DNA from: Cyclobacterium jeungdonense
GTDB taxonomy: Bacteria > Bacteroidota > Bacteroidia > Cytophagales > Cyclobacteriaceae
Reading direction: 5' to 3'
NCBI RefSeq assembly: GCF_010994275.1
Contig: NZ_WMCD01000007.1
Location: 245,014-309,013 of the forward strand
DNA length: 64,000 nt
In this document: in pieces, positions 47,682-56,346 of the stretch
Position numbering within the stretch: position 1 is the first letter of the stretch
Layout of the letters: the number at the start of each line of letters is the position of its first letter
Notes under the pieces: model-generated
What the model was told of the DNA's origin: nothing
Seen by the model: only the letters and a program-made list of their open reading frames with translations
Database searches by the model: none
Translations under genes and position numbers: made by a program

Positions 47682-49304
47682 TTAATTTTTAGAAAGACTT
47701 CTTTCGATAAATTGCTGATTCAATGTATCCGAATCACCGTACTGTTCCCGAAGTTCTTCCAGCCGGGTATGGAGCATTTCCTGCACCTCTTCGTAGGCGG
47801 GGTCATCGTAGATACTGTTCATTTCATTAGGATCGACTTCAAGGTCATACATTTCCCATTCGTCAATATCGTAGTAAAAATGGATCAATTTATACCTATC
47901 GGTCCTTACTCCATAGTGCCGTTTCACGGAATGAGGGCCCGGGTATTCGTAGTAGTGATAATAAATCGCGTCTCTCCAGGGAATTTCCTCTCCGGCAGCC
48001 AGGGCACGCCAGGATTCTCCCTGCATATCATCGGGCTTTTCCAAACCTGCATAATCGAGTATGGTTGGCGCATGGTCCAGGTTCATCACCAGATCTTCGA
48101 CGACGGTGCCCGCTTTGATTTCCTTGGGATACCGCACCAGTAAGGGCGTGCTTAGCGATTGTTCGTACATAAAGCGCTTGTCATACCAACCGTGCTCGCC
48201 CAGGTAAAAACCCTGATCAGAGGTGTATACCACGATCGTGTTATCCAATAACTCATTTGCTTCCAGGTAATCCAGTACCTCTCCAATGCCATCGTCCACT
48301 GACTTGACTACCTTCAGGTAATCCCGCAAATACCGGTGAAACATAAATCTGGCAAGTTCCCTGCCCTCGGGCAATTCCTCCTTGAATTTCTCATTGGCTG
48401 GACCGTATACAGCATTCCAGGCTTCCATTTGTTCGTCAGTCATGCGACCAAATGGCGCAGCAAGGCGACTGGGCTCACCGCTAAAAGGATTTTCTTCAAA
48501 TTTCATATCCCAACCCCAATACATGTTGTCAACGATTTCCATTTCCTGCTCCCGGGCAGCGGTGCCCCTACCTTCGTAATCATCAAAGAAATTTCCCGGG
48601 AACTCAAATTCCTGATCCTCCAGATAGTCCAGGTATTTTTCCTCCGCCATCCAATTTCGGTGAGGGGCTTTGGTGTGGTAGTTGATCGCAAAAGGTTTGC
48701 TACGGTCCCATTCCTTATCAATCCAGTCCACCACAAACTGGGGGATCAGTGCCTCGCAGTGACCTTCAAACTTCACTTCCTCTTCTCCGTTCCGGATGAA
48801 TTCAGGATTATAATAGTTCCCCTGACCGGGTAAGGTGAGCGAGAAGTCGTATCCTTGAGGCTTTCCTCCCAGGTGTATCTTTCCGATAAGCGCCGTTGCA
48901 TACCCAGCTTCCTGCAACAATTTGGGGTAGGTGGGCTGATCCCAGTTGAATGGACCCACATTATCTACTTTCCCATTGAGGTGGCTGTATTTTCCTGTCA
49001 GCAGGACCGCACGGCTGGGGGCGCAAATTGAGTTGGTGACAAAACTGTTTTTAAAAAGGGCTCCTTCTTTCGCCAGGCGATCCATGTTAGGAAAATAAAC
49101 ACTATCCAGTAATCCCTGCCCATAGGCATTTAAGGCCTGCTGGGTGTGGTCATCGGTCATGATAAAAAGGATATTGGGCTGCTTCTCCGTTGCTTCTTCT
49201 TGTTGGCAACTGGTAAGAAAAAAACTTACTATAAACAATAAACTCAGCAAATTTCCAGAATACTTCCGCAGCCTTGGTTGGATTAATAAATGGTGTTTTT
49301 TCAT
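47682..49304 (-). CDS. Type I sulfatase, N-acetylglucosamine-6-sulfatase-like, lipoprotein
   Basis: A 540-residue sulfatase. The signal ends LTSC (Cys33). IMTDDHTQQALNAYG and the motif CAPSRAVLLTGKYSHLNG (Cys94) resemble the N-acetylglucosamine-6-sulfatase-like branch (S1_11 type). YTSDQGFYLGEHGWYDKRFMYE gives the second metal half (YTSDQGFYLGEHG). The C-terminal VDPNEMNSIYDDP block is also characteristic. It is the first gene of the operon running to 41826. The stretch before it (49305-49465) holds the dispersed repeat and a hairpin, and separates it from the next sulfatase upstream. Confidence 0.93.
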   Translation of the reverse strand: MKKHHLLIQPRLRKYSGNLLSLLFIVSFFLTSCQQEEATEKQPNILFIMTDDHTQQALNAYGQGLLDSVYFPNMDRLAKEGALFKNSFVTNSICAPSRAVLLTGKYSHLNGKVDNVGPFNWDQPTYPKLLQEAGYATALIGKIHLGGKPQGYDFSLTLPGQGNYYNPEFIRNGEEEVKFEGHCEALIPQFVVDWIDKEWDRSKPFAINYHTKAPHRNWMAEEKYLDYLEDQEFEFPGNFFDDYEGRGTAAREQEMEIVDNMYWGWDMKFEENPFSGEPSRLAAPFGRMTDEQMEAWNAVYGPANEKFKEELPEGRELARFMFHRYLRDYLKVVKSVDDGIGEVLDYLEANELLDNTIVVYTSDQGFYLGEHGWYDKRFMYEQSLSTPLLVRYPKEIKAGTVVEDLVMNLDHAPTILDYAGLEKPDDMQGESWRALAAGEEIPWRDAIYYHYYEYPGPHSVKRHYGVRTDRYKLIHFYYDIDEWEMYDLEVDPNEMNSIYDDPAYEEVQEMLHTRLEELREQYGDSDTLNQQFIERSLSKN

Positions 49305-49341
49305 CTGTTTATTAGTTTTTTTTCAGCGGTCAGATAGCCTG

Positions 49342-49360
49342 TCCCGATCTTTAATCGGGA
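49342..49360. other. Perfect hairpin next to dispersed repeat copy B
   Basis: Arms TCCCGAT and ATCGGGA pair around CTTTA. It lies 38 bp before the sulfatase start, where a terminator for the upstream sulfatase genes or part of the repeat element could sit. No T-run follows on the minus strand, so it is more likely part of the element. Confidence 0.5.
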
Positions 49361-49376
49361 GAATCTCGCATGCTTT

Positions 49377-49420
49377 ATAATCATCCCACTGTGTGACGTT
49401 CTCGTCATGCTCGATTTCAT
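49377..49420 (-). repeat. 44-bp dispersed repeat, copy B (inverted)
   Basis: The reverse complement equals 24476-24519 at all 44 positions. It sits in the 161-bp gap between two sulfatase genes. The flanks differ, except for GCGAGATTC a few bases on, so the two copies share an element border. Confidence 0.85.
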
Positions 49421-49465
49421 CATTTTTTCTAACTATGGTTTTTGGTAATTAAAGAAAGTCCGGTG

Positions 49466-50911
49466 CTATTCGTTCATAAACCGTTCTAAAAACTCATCTT
49501 GGATAGGATCTGCTGTTCGTTTCATTTCCTTCCTGACGAGCTCGCGAAGCCGGACGATATCCCCCTGATAGGCCGGGTCATCAATTAAGTTAACCAGCCC
49601 ATCTGGATCATTTTTAAAATCATACAGTTCCTCTGGAACCCGATACACGTACAGGTCCAGGCGTTCTTTGATGGCTTCATCTTCCAATGCCTCTTCCTTC
49701 ATGGCCTGGAAAGTTCGGCCACTTAAAGCATCTCCCCTGATTTCATGATCCTCATCACTCCAGAAATTGACAATATACCCAAAATTTTCCTCTTGAACAC
49801 AGCGCATTGAATAGTCAATTCCGGCAAAAATCCGGTGAAATTCCGTAAAAACGGTATTCCTGTATTTCTGAGTTTTTCCCTGGAGAACCGGTAAAAAGGA
49901 GGTCCCGTCCATATCCGGCACCACTGGTAAGTGAAGGGCATGAAGAATGGTGGGCATAAAGTCAATGCCTGAAATAAAATGGGTGCTGTCCACCTGTCCT
50001 TCCGGAATTTTCCCGGGCCAATTAATAATCCAAGGTGTTTTGTTGCTGTTGAGGTAGCAGTTTGATTTGGCAAAAGGAACGGCCATGCCATTATCACTGA
50101 TAAACATAACCATCGTATTATCAGCCATTCCCGCGTCAGTTAATGCTTGTAGCAAGGCGCCAACGGTCTGGTCCATGCGGTGAACAGAGGTGTAGTACTC
50201 GGCTATCTCCTTCCGTATCTCCGGCAAATCAGGAAGAAAAGCCGGAACTTCTACTTCTGAGGGGAGAATAGTCCGGGTGACTACGGGCAAATCTTCTCCC
50301 CAAATTCTTTTTTCCTGATCACTCCCCGCGAATGGGCGGTGTGGATCGTGACTATTTGCCATAAGGAAAAAGGGTTTTCCTTCCTTTTTTGATTTCGTGA
50401 AAAATTCCAGGGCATACTGGTAATACAGGTCCGGGTCCCTGCCGATACCAAGGCCTGAAGCCAGATCACCTTCCCGGATGTAATAATCCCAAAAAAATCT
50501 CTCCGTAGGCCTGAGGTGTATTTCCTTTCCTAAAATCCCATTTAGGTATCCAACCTTGTGTAACTGCTCCTGTAAGGTAGGAACGTCATCATCTAAGGGG
50601 TCGAACGCGGGCGCACCATTGTTATGAGGATACCTGCCGGTCATGATGGACTGACGAGAGGGTTGGCATACCGCAATGTTTACAAAAGCATTGGTAAACC
50701 GCATTCCACTTTGGGCAAGGTTATCAATATGTGGGGTAATTTGATCTATCGTGTTACCGTAACAGCCCAAGGAATTATAATTCAGGTCATCTGCCGTTAT
50801 CAAAAGAATATTAACCGGGCTGTAAATCTGTTCCTTCGTGCCCGAATCATTACAAGCTAAAAACAGAACGCTGTTTACGGCAAGAAGGAAAAGGATTTTG
50901 GTTTTTATCAT
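49466..50911 (-). CDS. Type I sulfatase, CQPSR motif, lipoprotein
   Basis: A 481-residue sulfatase. Met at 50911 gives a lipoprotein signal ending LFLAC (Cys20); the open frame reaches 51139 but lies inside the upstream gene. ITADDLNYNSLGCYG holds the Asp pair, CQPSR (Cys82) is the maturation motif, and FISDNGMAVPFAKSNCY the second metal site. The CQPSR form with NSHDPHRPF resembles the heparan-type S1 branch. It starts 52 bp after the stop of the CTPYR sulfatase and ends before the repeat-bearing gap. Confidence 0.92.
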   Translation of the reverse strand: MIKTKILFLLAVNSVLFLACNDSGTKEQIYSPVNILLITADDLNYNSLGCYGNTIDQITPHIDNLAQSGMRFTNAFVNIAVCQPSRQSIMTGRYPHNNGAPAFDPLDDDVPTLQEQLHKVGYLNGILGKEIHLRPTERFFWDYYIREGDLASGLGIGRDPDLYYQYALEFFTKSKKEGKPFFLMANSHDPHRPFAGSDQEKRIWGEDLPVVTRTILPSEVEVPAFLPDLPEIRKEIAEYYTSVHRMDQTVGALLQALTDAGMADNTMVMFISDNGMAVPFAKSNCYLNSNKTPWIINWPGKIPEGQVDSTHFISGIDFMPTILHALHLPVVPDMDGTSFLPVLQGKTQKYRNTVFTEFHRIFAGIDYSMRCVQEENFGYIVNFWSDEDHEIRGDALSGRTFQAMKEEALEDEAIKERLDLYVYRVPEELYDFKNDPDGLVNLIDDPAYQGDIVRLRELVRKEMKRTADPIQDEFLERFMNE

Positions 50912-50963
50912 ACTATTCGAAATGTACTTATTTTTTTTAGCTTGGAAAACTGAAAATAGATAA

Positions 50964-52499
50964 CTACTCACCTTTCCCTTGTCTTTGCGGCGTTTGTGGT
51001 GATTGGGGTCCGGCATCACTGTCGTTTGTATAAGGAATACTTCCATGAGGAGCCAATACCAACCCCCATTCATCAATATAAGATTGAGCTGGCCTGAAAT
51101 CATCACCGATCTCTCTAAGTAAATCGTGAAGCTTTGCATCCAATTCCTGAACCAAATCCGAATACTTGGGATTGGAAACCAGATTGCTCATTTGAAGTGG
51201 GTCGGTACTGTCATCAAAAAGAAGCCAGGGGCCATCAAGGGACCGTACATAGGTGTGTCTACCTGTTTTTACCGCCCGATACTCCCGACTATAATCCCCT
51301 CTTTCCCAGGGGGCAAGTTGCATGTAAAGAACAGCTCTTTCTTCCTTTTCCACCCCGTCTCTTACCACAGATGAAAGATCTTCTCCTTCGACTGTCTCGG
51401 GTATAGGTAATCGGGCCAGACCGAATAGGGTGGGGAATATATCAGGCGTAGTAATGGGCATGTCTACTACCATTCCTTTCTCTCCATGGATAGCAGGATA
51501 TCGCAGCAAAAACGGTACCCGTGCGGATTCACCAAGGGGAACCTGCTTTGCCTTTGGCCTTACACCGTGAGCACCTAGCATTTCACCATGATCTGAGGTA
51601 AATACCAGCAGGGTATTTTCATCAAGTCCCATTTCAGTCAAAGTAGCTAGCAAATCCCCTATACTTTTGTCAAGGGCCTCAGAGTGGGCATAATACCCTT
51701 GCGCTTCCTGGAGTGCCTCGCTTTTTTTAGAATCTGGTACATTTGCGGGAAGAGTAATTTCATCCAGAGGATATCGGGATTTAAATTCTTCCGGCGCGGT
51801 ATGGTGAGGAAAATGCGGTGTCCCATAGGAGATAAATAAGGCAAATGGTTTTTCCATTTCAGCGTGGTCCCTGATGTACTGTTGGGCGTCTTTTGTCTGA
51901 GCAAAGGTGTCATAGCCCTCCCAATACCGTTTCTCATCAGAATCCCCTGCATAATAATGGGAATGGTTATAATTATGGTCACATTCGGCTGCCTTCCAGT
52001 ACTGAAATCCACGACGACGCTCTGGAGGAATATAGGAATGACGACCCTGCCCGTCCAGATGCCATTTACCGATATAGGCCGTTTGATAGCCTCCCGAAAC
52101 CAAGGCATCACCAATACATAATTCCGTAGGTGGTAGGTGAAGGTCATTTAAAAACATACCCGTGGAGGTAGGATACCGGCCTGTCATCAGGGAAGCTCTG
52201 TAGGGCGTGCAGATCGGCATCACAGAGACTGCATTACGGAAATTAAAACTTTCTTTTGCCAGCTGATCCAGATTAGGAGTTCGGACATTTGGGTCTCCGG
52301 CATACCCTGTGGCCGAAGCCCGCCATTGATCTGCCAAGATATAGATAATATTGGGCTTTTTTTCTTCTACTTTAGGAGTACAGCTAACTGACAAACAGAT
52401 AAAAACACAAAATAACAAGGTACCAAAGCACTGAAATTGCTGCATTTTCTGCATGCACTGTGAGTAAAACGAACTGTATCGGTTTCTCTTTTTTTTCAT
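50964..52499 (-). CDS. Type I sulfatase with CTPYR motif
   Basis: A 511-residue sulfatase. A lipoprotein signal ends LSVSC (Cys40); Met16 is an alternative start. The metal motif is ILADQWRA, with Gln in place of the second Asp. The maturation motif is CTPYR (Cys97), with Tyr where most have Ser; CxPxR, the minimal site for formylglycine-generating enzyme, is kept. FTSDHGEMLGAHG is the second metal site. These changes are typical of a recognisable sulfatase subgroup rather than decay. Its start lies 1 bp from the GH106 stop, so it is tightly coupled to the rhamnosidase. Confidence 0.92.
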   Translation of the reverse strand: MKKKRNRYSSFYSQCMQKMQQFQCFGTLLFCVFICLSVSCTPKVEEKKPNIIYILADQWRASATGYAGDPNVRTPNLDQLAKESFNFRNAVSVMPICTPYRASLMTGRYPTSTGMFLNDLHLPPTELCIGDALVSGGYQTAYIGKWHLDGQGRHSYIPPERRRGFQYWKAAECDHNYNHSHYYAGDSDEKRYWEGYDTFAQTKDAQQYIRDHAEMEKPFALFISYGTPHFPHHTAPEEFKSRYPLDEITLPANVPDSKKSEALQEAQGYYAHSEALDKSIGDLLATLTEMGLDENTLLVFTSDHGEMLGAHGVRPKAKQVPLGESARVPFLLRYPAIHGEKGMVVDMPITTPDIFPTLFGLARLPIPETVEGEDLSSVVRDGVEKEERAVLYMQLAPWERGDYSREYRAVKTGRHTYVRSLDGPWLLFDDSTDPLQMSNLVSNPKYSDLVQELDAKLHDLLREIGDDFRPAQSYIDEWGLVLAPHGSIPYTNDSDAGPQSPQTPQRQGKGE

Positions 52500-52500
52500 C

Positions 52501-55443
52501 CTATTTTTTGGTTATGAAATTGATTTCTGCTTTTCCCAACAAGCCAGATTGCAATAAAGGGCTATTGCTCGTGAATTTCCCCCTGGCATTTGTTTGCGTA
52601 AATGGAATTTTTTCCGGATTCCTCAGGTCCCCGACAATTCGGTTATTCCAGGTATTGATTACTTTTACTGTAATGGTATTTCTCCCCTGCTTCAAATGCG
52701 GCGTGATGCGGGTAGCGTAAGGAGGAAGCCATATAATCCCACAGTCATTCCCGTTAACAAATACCTGCGCCATTTCCTGAATTTCTTCAAATGAAACGAA
52801 AGCCTCCAGGTTAACAGCTGGTACATCGTCGTCGATTATAAATTCCCGGGTATAAATGGCTGAACCGGAATAGTAGCTGGCGCCCTCATCCTCTAACTCA
52901 GACCAACTAACAAGGCTGTCCAATTTCAGTGATTCAGGCCCACCCATATCCGGATCGAAGGCAATATTCCATTGTTTTGAAAGATCAATCGCTGGGTAAA
53001 CCACTTTCGAATTTAGTTGGTCTTTTAATCCGGTTTGCAAGTTGTGATACAAACCCTCATCATTTATTCCACTGGTACCCTTCCGGAAAACCACGAATCT
53101 GGATGCCAGCGGATCCATAGTAATCTCCATTTGCAATCCGTTGTCTACTTTTGCGAATTCGACCTGCCGCTGTATTAGCCCTGTTTCGGCATCCCACAAT
53201 TCGGGTTTGCTGTCCGGATCTACCCTGAATACACCGCTGATTTTTTCTTGTTTTTCGCTGCTATTGGACAGGAAAAAAATGGCTTCACTTTCTGTCTGCC
53301 GGTGAACAAAGTCAATATGCAGGTCTGTGTTATCAATTCCGGTAACCTGAAAATCCGGTGGAATTGCCCGCTCTTCCAATACTTCCCGCGCCGACTTCCC
53401 CCAATAGATGGTACCCTTTCCGTACTTATTGGAAAGGACCTTTTCACCGTCACAATCACCCCAAATTTTGTTCGCGATTTGCCTCACCTCCTGATCACTG
53501 GCCGGATAATTTTTTAAGGAGGTGCTTCTTTCAGGTTTTCTCCCAATCACCACTGCGCCATTAAAAATTAATGTCTCAAGTCTTTTTAATACCTCAAGAG
53601 ATATGTCCTTTCTGTCAGGAAGCATCAGGATTTTATAGCTTTGTCCATGTGGCAATACCAAGTTTCCGTTTTCGGTTGCCAGGGTTTTGGTAATCACGTC
53701 CTCATTGATATAATCGGATTGATAACCCTGCAAATTCCCTGGGTTGATCGGTTTGGGCCTGCCACAATGGGGGCACTTACTTTCGTCGTAAAAATAAGTG
53801 GGGAAAATGCCTGGCATGTCAGGCGTATAATTTGGATCCATCCTTCCAGGGGGTACCAAATTGGGCGCTTCGTCTCCGTAATATAAAAGTACATCGGCAA
53901 CAAAATTTCCCTGCCGCAACATGTAGGAACACCTGGCTATATAATCCATAAAGGGCCTTGCCATTTCCCACCAGGTAGCGTTGACATTGACATGCTCACC
54001 AGCGTGGTACACAAATCCGGGCTTGCCGGCTATTTCCGGATTATGGGAAAACGTATGAAATACAACCTGATTTAGTCCTTCACAAAAGGCAATATCAATA
54101 AGCTGCTTAAAGTCGGTTGGGCCGTGTTGCCAATGATTCCAGCCCGTAAGCGATTCGGAGGCAACGATATTCTTTCCGTAGATATGCGCAGCACTGGCAG
54201 CTTCCTTCGTGACCCAGTGCCGTTGCCGATTCCAGAATTCTCCCATGGGTATGTGGGAATTTCCAAGTGCTTTCAGCGGTTCAACCCTCGGACTACCTCC
54301 ATGCCCGGCTTCGGTAACCATTTGTATGCCCCGTTCTTCTCCTATTTCTACCGTTTTTGCGTAGTGATTTTCGATGAGCAGATTACTGACCAAACGCCTG
54401 TAGTCAGCTTCAAATCGGTCTTGGATCAGTGAGTCTGAATGGTAAAATCCCTGTAATAGGGGGAGATACGGTCTGGGATCGTAGGCGTAGCGGTCTTCGA
54501 ATTCCCGCATAAATTCCGGCGTCCAATCCATCATTTCCCATACCTCGTAACTATCCAGAAAAATGAAATCCATCTGTTTCTGAGGAGTACTGATCTGGTC
54601 TAACCTCGAAAACAATTCTTCAAAGTGAAGCTCGGTGGCTTTTTTGCTTAAATGATCAATGATTAAACCTGCTGAGTTTGGGCTGGGGACCACCAAAGGC
54701 TGCATGGTATTGCAACTAAAAAAAGAAAGGATTTCCCACCGTCCCTCGGGTACCTGCCATTCAACCAATCGGCCGTTGTTTACACTTGCCGAAAGGGTGA
54801 TGGCATCTTTTGGATCATACACCTTTGCGGGGTTTTGAGGAATCGCAATCACCGTGAGGAGTTCACAGTTCTTGGCTATTCCTCTGGATGATTCGGGATT
54901 CTTTAGTTCTAGCTTTATCGTGGAGGGACCCTCAACCCATTCAGCGGTATTTAATAATTCTTTTGAGCCGTTCGGTACATCGATCCATTCACCACCGGAA
55001 TTCCAGCTGCTGGCCGAACTAATGCCCAGGTCAAGCCCCAATGAATGACTGGTAGTTAAGGCTAACGAAATGTATTGTAAGGATTCAGGCCCAAGAAAGG
55101 CCGGGCCATCCGGAATCAGGTCGTCGGGATTGATTAGGGCACCGATATCCCAAATAATGGCTCCCCGTAGCCCCTTGTCTTTCATTTCCTCTAACTCCTC
55201 CACCAGTTTTACGGCATCAACATACCCGTTCATCCAGGTCCATAATGCCAGGGGACGGTATTCGGTAGCCGGGTTGCGAAAGATTTCTCCCGAAAGTGGG
55301 GCTTCCGATTTTTCTTTTTCTTGCCGGGAAGTACAACCAGAGCCCGCAAAAAAGAACATCCATATTACCAGCAAAAGTGGGAAGGCTGCCGGGTTTCGGG
55401 AAGAAATATCAAATAGGTATCGTTTTGAAACTATGCGAGCCAA
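52501..55443 (-). CDS. Glycoside hydrolase family 106, alpha-L-rhamnosidase-like lipoprotein
   Basis: A 980-residue exported enzyme; the signal ends AGSGC (lipobox Cys). YRPLALWTWMNGYVDAVKLV, EEMKDKGLRGAIIWDIG and GISSASSWNSGGEWI are GH106 blocks of the catalytic barrel. FLDSYEVWEMMDWTPEFMREF carries a likely catalytic acid pair (FLDSYE). Beta-sandwich domains follow, and the C-terminal AQVFVNGNDCGIIWLPPYA is a galactose-binding-like domain. GH106 enzymes remove terminal alpha-L-rhamnose. As first gene of an operon with two sulfatases, it probably acts on a sulfated, rhamnose-containing glycan such as ulvan or a rhamnogalacturonan; that is inference. Confidence 0.92.
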   Translation of the reverse strand: MARIVSKRYLFDISSRNPAAFPLLLVIWMFFFAGSGCTSRQEKEKSEAPLSGEIFRNPATEYRPLALWTWMNGYVDAVKLVEELEEMKDKGLRGAIIWDIGALINPDDLIPDGPAFLGPESLQYISLALTTSHSLGLDLGISSASSWNSGGEWIDVPNGSKELLNTAEWVEGPSTIKLELKNPESSRGIAKNCELLTVIAIPQNPAKVYDPKDAITLSASVNNGRLVEWQVPEGRWEILSFFSCNTMQPLVVPSPNSAGLIIDHLSKKATELHFEELFSRLDQISTPQKQMDFIFLDSYEVWEMMDWTPEFMREFEDRYAYDPRPYLPLLQGFYHSDSLIQDRFEADYRRLVSNLLIENHYAKTVEIGEERGIQMVTEAGHGGSPRVEPLKALGNSHIPMGEFWNRQRHWVTKEAASAAHIYGKNIVASESLTGWNHWQHGPTDFKQLIDIAFCEGLNQVVFHTFSHNPEIAGKPGFVYHAGEHVNVNATWWEMARPFMDYIARCSYMLRQGNFVADVLLYYGDEAPNLVPPGRMDPNYTPDMPGIFPTYFYDESKCPHCGRPKPINPGNLQGYQSDYINEDVITKTLATENGNLVLPHGQSYKILMLPDRKDISLEVLKRLETLIFNGAVVIGRKPERSTSLKNYPASDQEVRQIANKIWGDCDGEKVLSNKYGKGTIYWGKSAREVLEERAIPPDFQVTGIDNTDLHIDFVHRQTESEAIFFLSNSSEKQEKISGVFRVDPDSKPELWDAETGLIQRQVEFAKVDNGLQMEITMDPLASRFVVFRKGTSGINDEGLYHNLQTGLKDQLNSKVVYPAIDLSKQWNIAFDPDMGGPESLKLDSLVSWSELEDEGASYYSGSAIYTREFIIDDDVPAVNLEAFVSFEEIQEMAQVFVNGNDCGIIWLPPYATRITPHLKQGRNTITVKVINTWNNRIVGDLRNPEKIPFTQTNARGKFTSNSPLLQSGLLGKAEINFITKK

Positions 55444-55551
55444 GGGGATGTAAATGGATTAAGAAGAAAAGATTATAAATGTAAGGCCAGCCATCGGCTA
55501 AATCTTCCACGATCTTAACCAAAAGGCATGGTATGTTAACACTTTTGCCTA

Positions 55552-55620
55552 CCGTAATGACGAGCCTTTTCGTCGTATTCAAGGAAGGCGTCAATGGTAG
55601 CTTCGCGAAGCAATCTGATC
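55552..55620. repeat. Degenerate intergenic repeat-like block
   Basis: GTAATGACGAG, then TTCGCGAAGCAATCT about 40 nt later, resemble the dispersed CGTCATTGCGAGGAGCGAAG-type intergenic repeats of Bacteroidota. Only partial likeness to the 44-bp repeat is visible. Based on memory of such repeats, not on a second copy in this window. Confidence 0.35.
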
Positions 55621-55720
55621 CGGAGCGAAACCGCAAGTCCTCCGTAGAAAGCAAATAAAAAATGGGTAGCGCAAACGTACACCGACAGACTGCCAGGGGT
55701 GCCGTTGGTCCCTTCCCGTT

Positions 55721-55740
55721 CCCTGAGCTGAGCCGAAGGG
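55721..55740. repeat. REP-like motif
   Basis: The 20 bases beginning CCCTGAGC and ending CGAAGGG resemble the common Bacteroidota motif CCCTGAGCCTGTCGAAGGG. One copy only in this window. Confidence 0.4.
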
Positions 55741-55914
55741 AGCGGAGATTTTCAAAAATACCCCACCTGGCTAAATGGGTATACTTTTCTCAGGAGTACT
55801 ATAAAAACCCCATAAATTTCCATAAATACCTGATATGGTTCCATTTTTTTAACCATGTTCAGTTTTCCCCTGGAAGGTCCTTCCATTTGCAAAAGGAGAA
55901 TTGAATAACCTGTT

Positions 55915-56079
55915 TTAAAGACCTGACCGTTGGTTCTTAATTCGATTTTCCAATTCGATGACCTTTTTGATTAACGTTTCTGCTGTTTTTTCGTGGTAAG
56001 CATCAAAAGCTATTGCAGAATTACGGACAAGATAGGAAGGGTACGTTCCTTGTCGGAAAAGCACCCTTTTAAAAAAGTG
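55915..56079 (-). other. Open fragment of unknown protein (54 codons)
   Basis: Between a TAG just upstream and a TAA at 55915-55917 the minus strand reads HFFKRVLFRQGTYPSYLV and later AETLIKKVIELENRIKNQ. It has natural amino-acid composition with a possible C-terminal coiled coil, but no start codon and no family I recognise. Probably the tail of a decayed gene. Confidence 0.3.
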
Positions 56080-56346
56080 CTATCCTATATTTATTGCAAA
56101 TAATTTGCAGGAATTTACTATATTCACTCAGTGGTTTTTTTTAGATTAATTCTGCTGCTCCTCGGCACTTCAGGTGTCGGTTATTCGGTTCTGAACCGTT
56201 ATTGGAAATAGGTAGAACCATATTAATAAACCCGCAAAAACCTTCTATCACCCTCTACCTGCTTCGGTTGATGAATGTCATTGGATAACAAACTTCTGCT
56301 TTCCATGTAGCATCCATTTTTCCGGTAGGTAGAAAATCGATATCAA

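Larger units (their letters stand above)
55444..56346. other. Long intergenic region (903 bp) with repeats and fragments
   Basis: It separates the minus-strand GH106 operon from the plus-strand 56347 gene and should hold both promoters. It contains a degenerate repeat-like block (55552-55620), a REP-like motif (55721-55740) and a short open fragment (55915-56079, minus). No complete gene was found. Confidence 0.7.
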
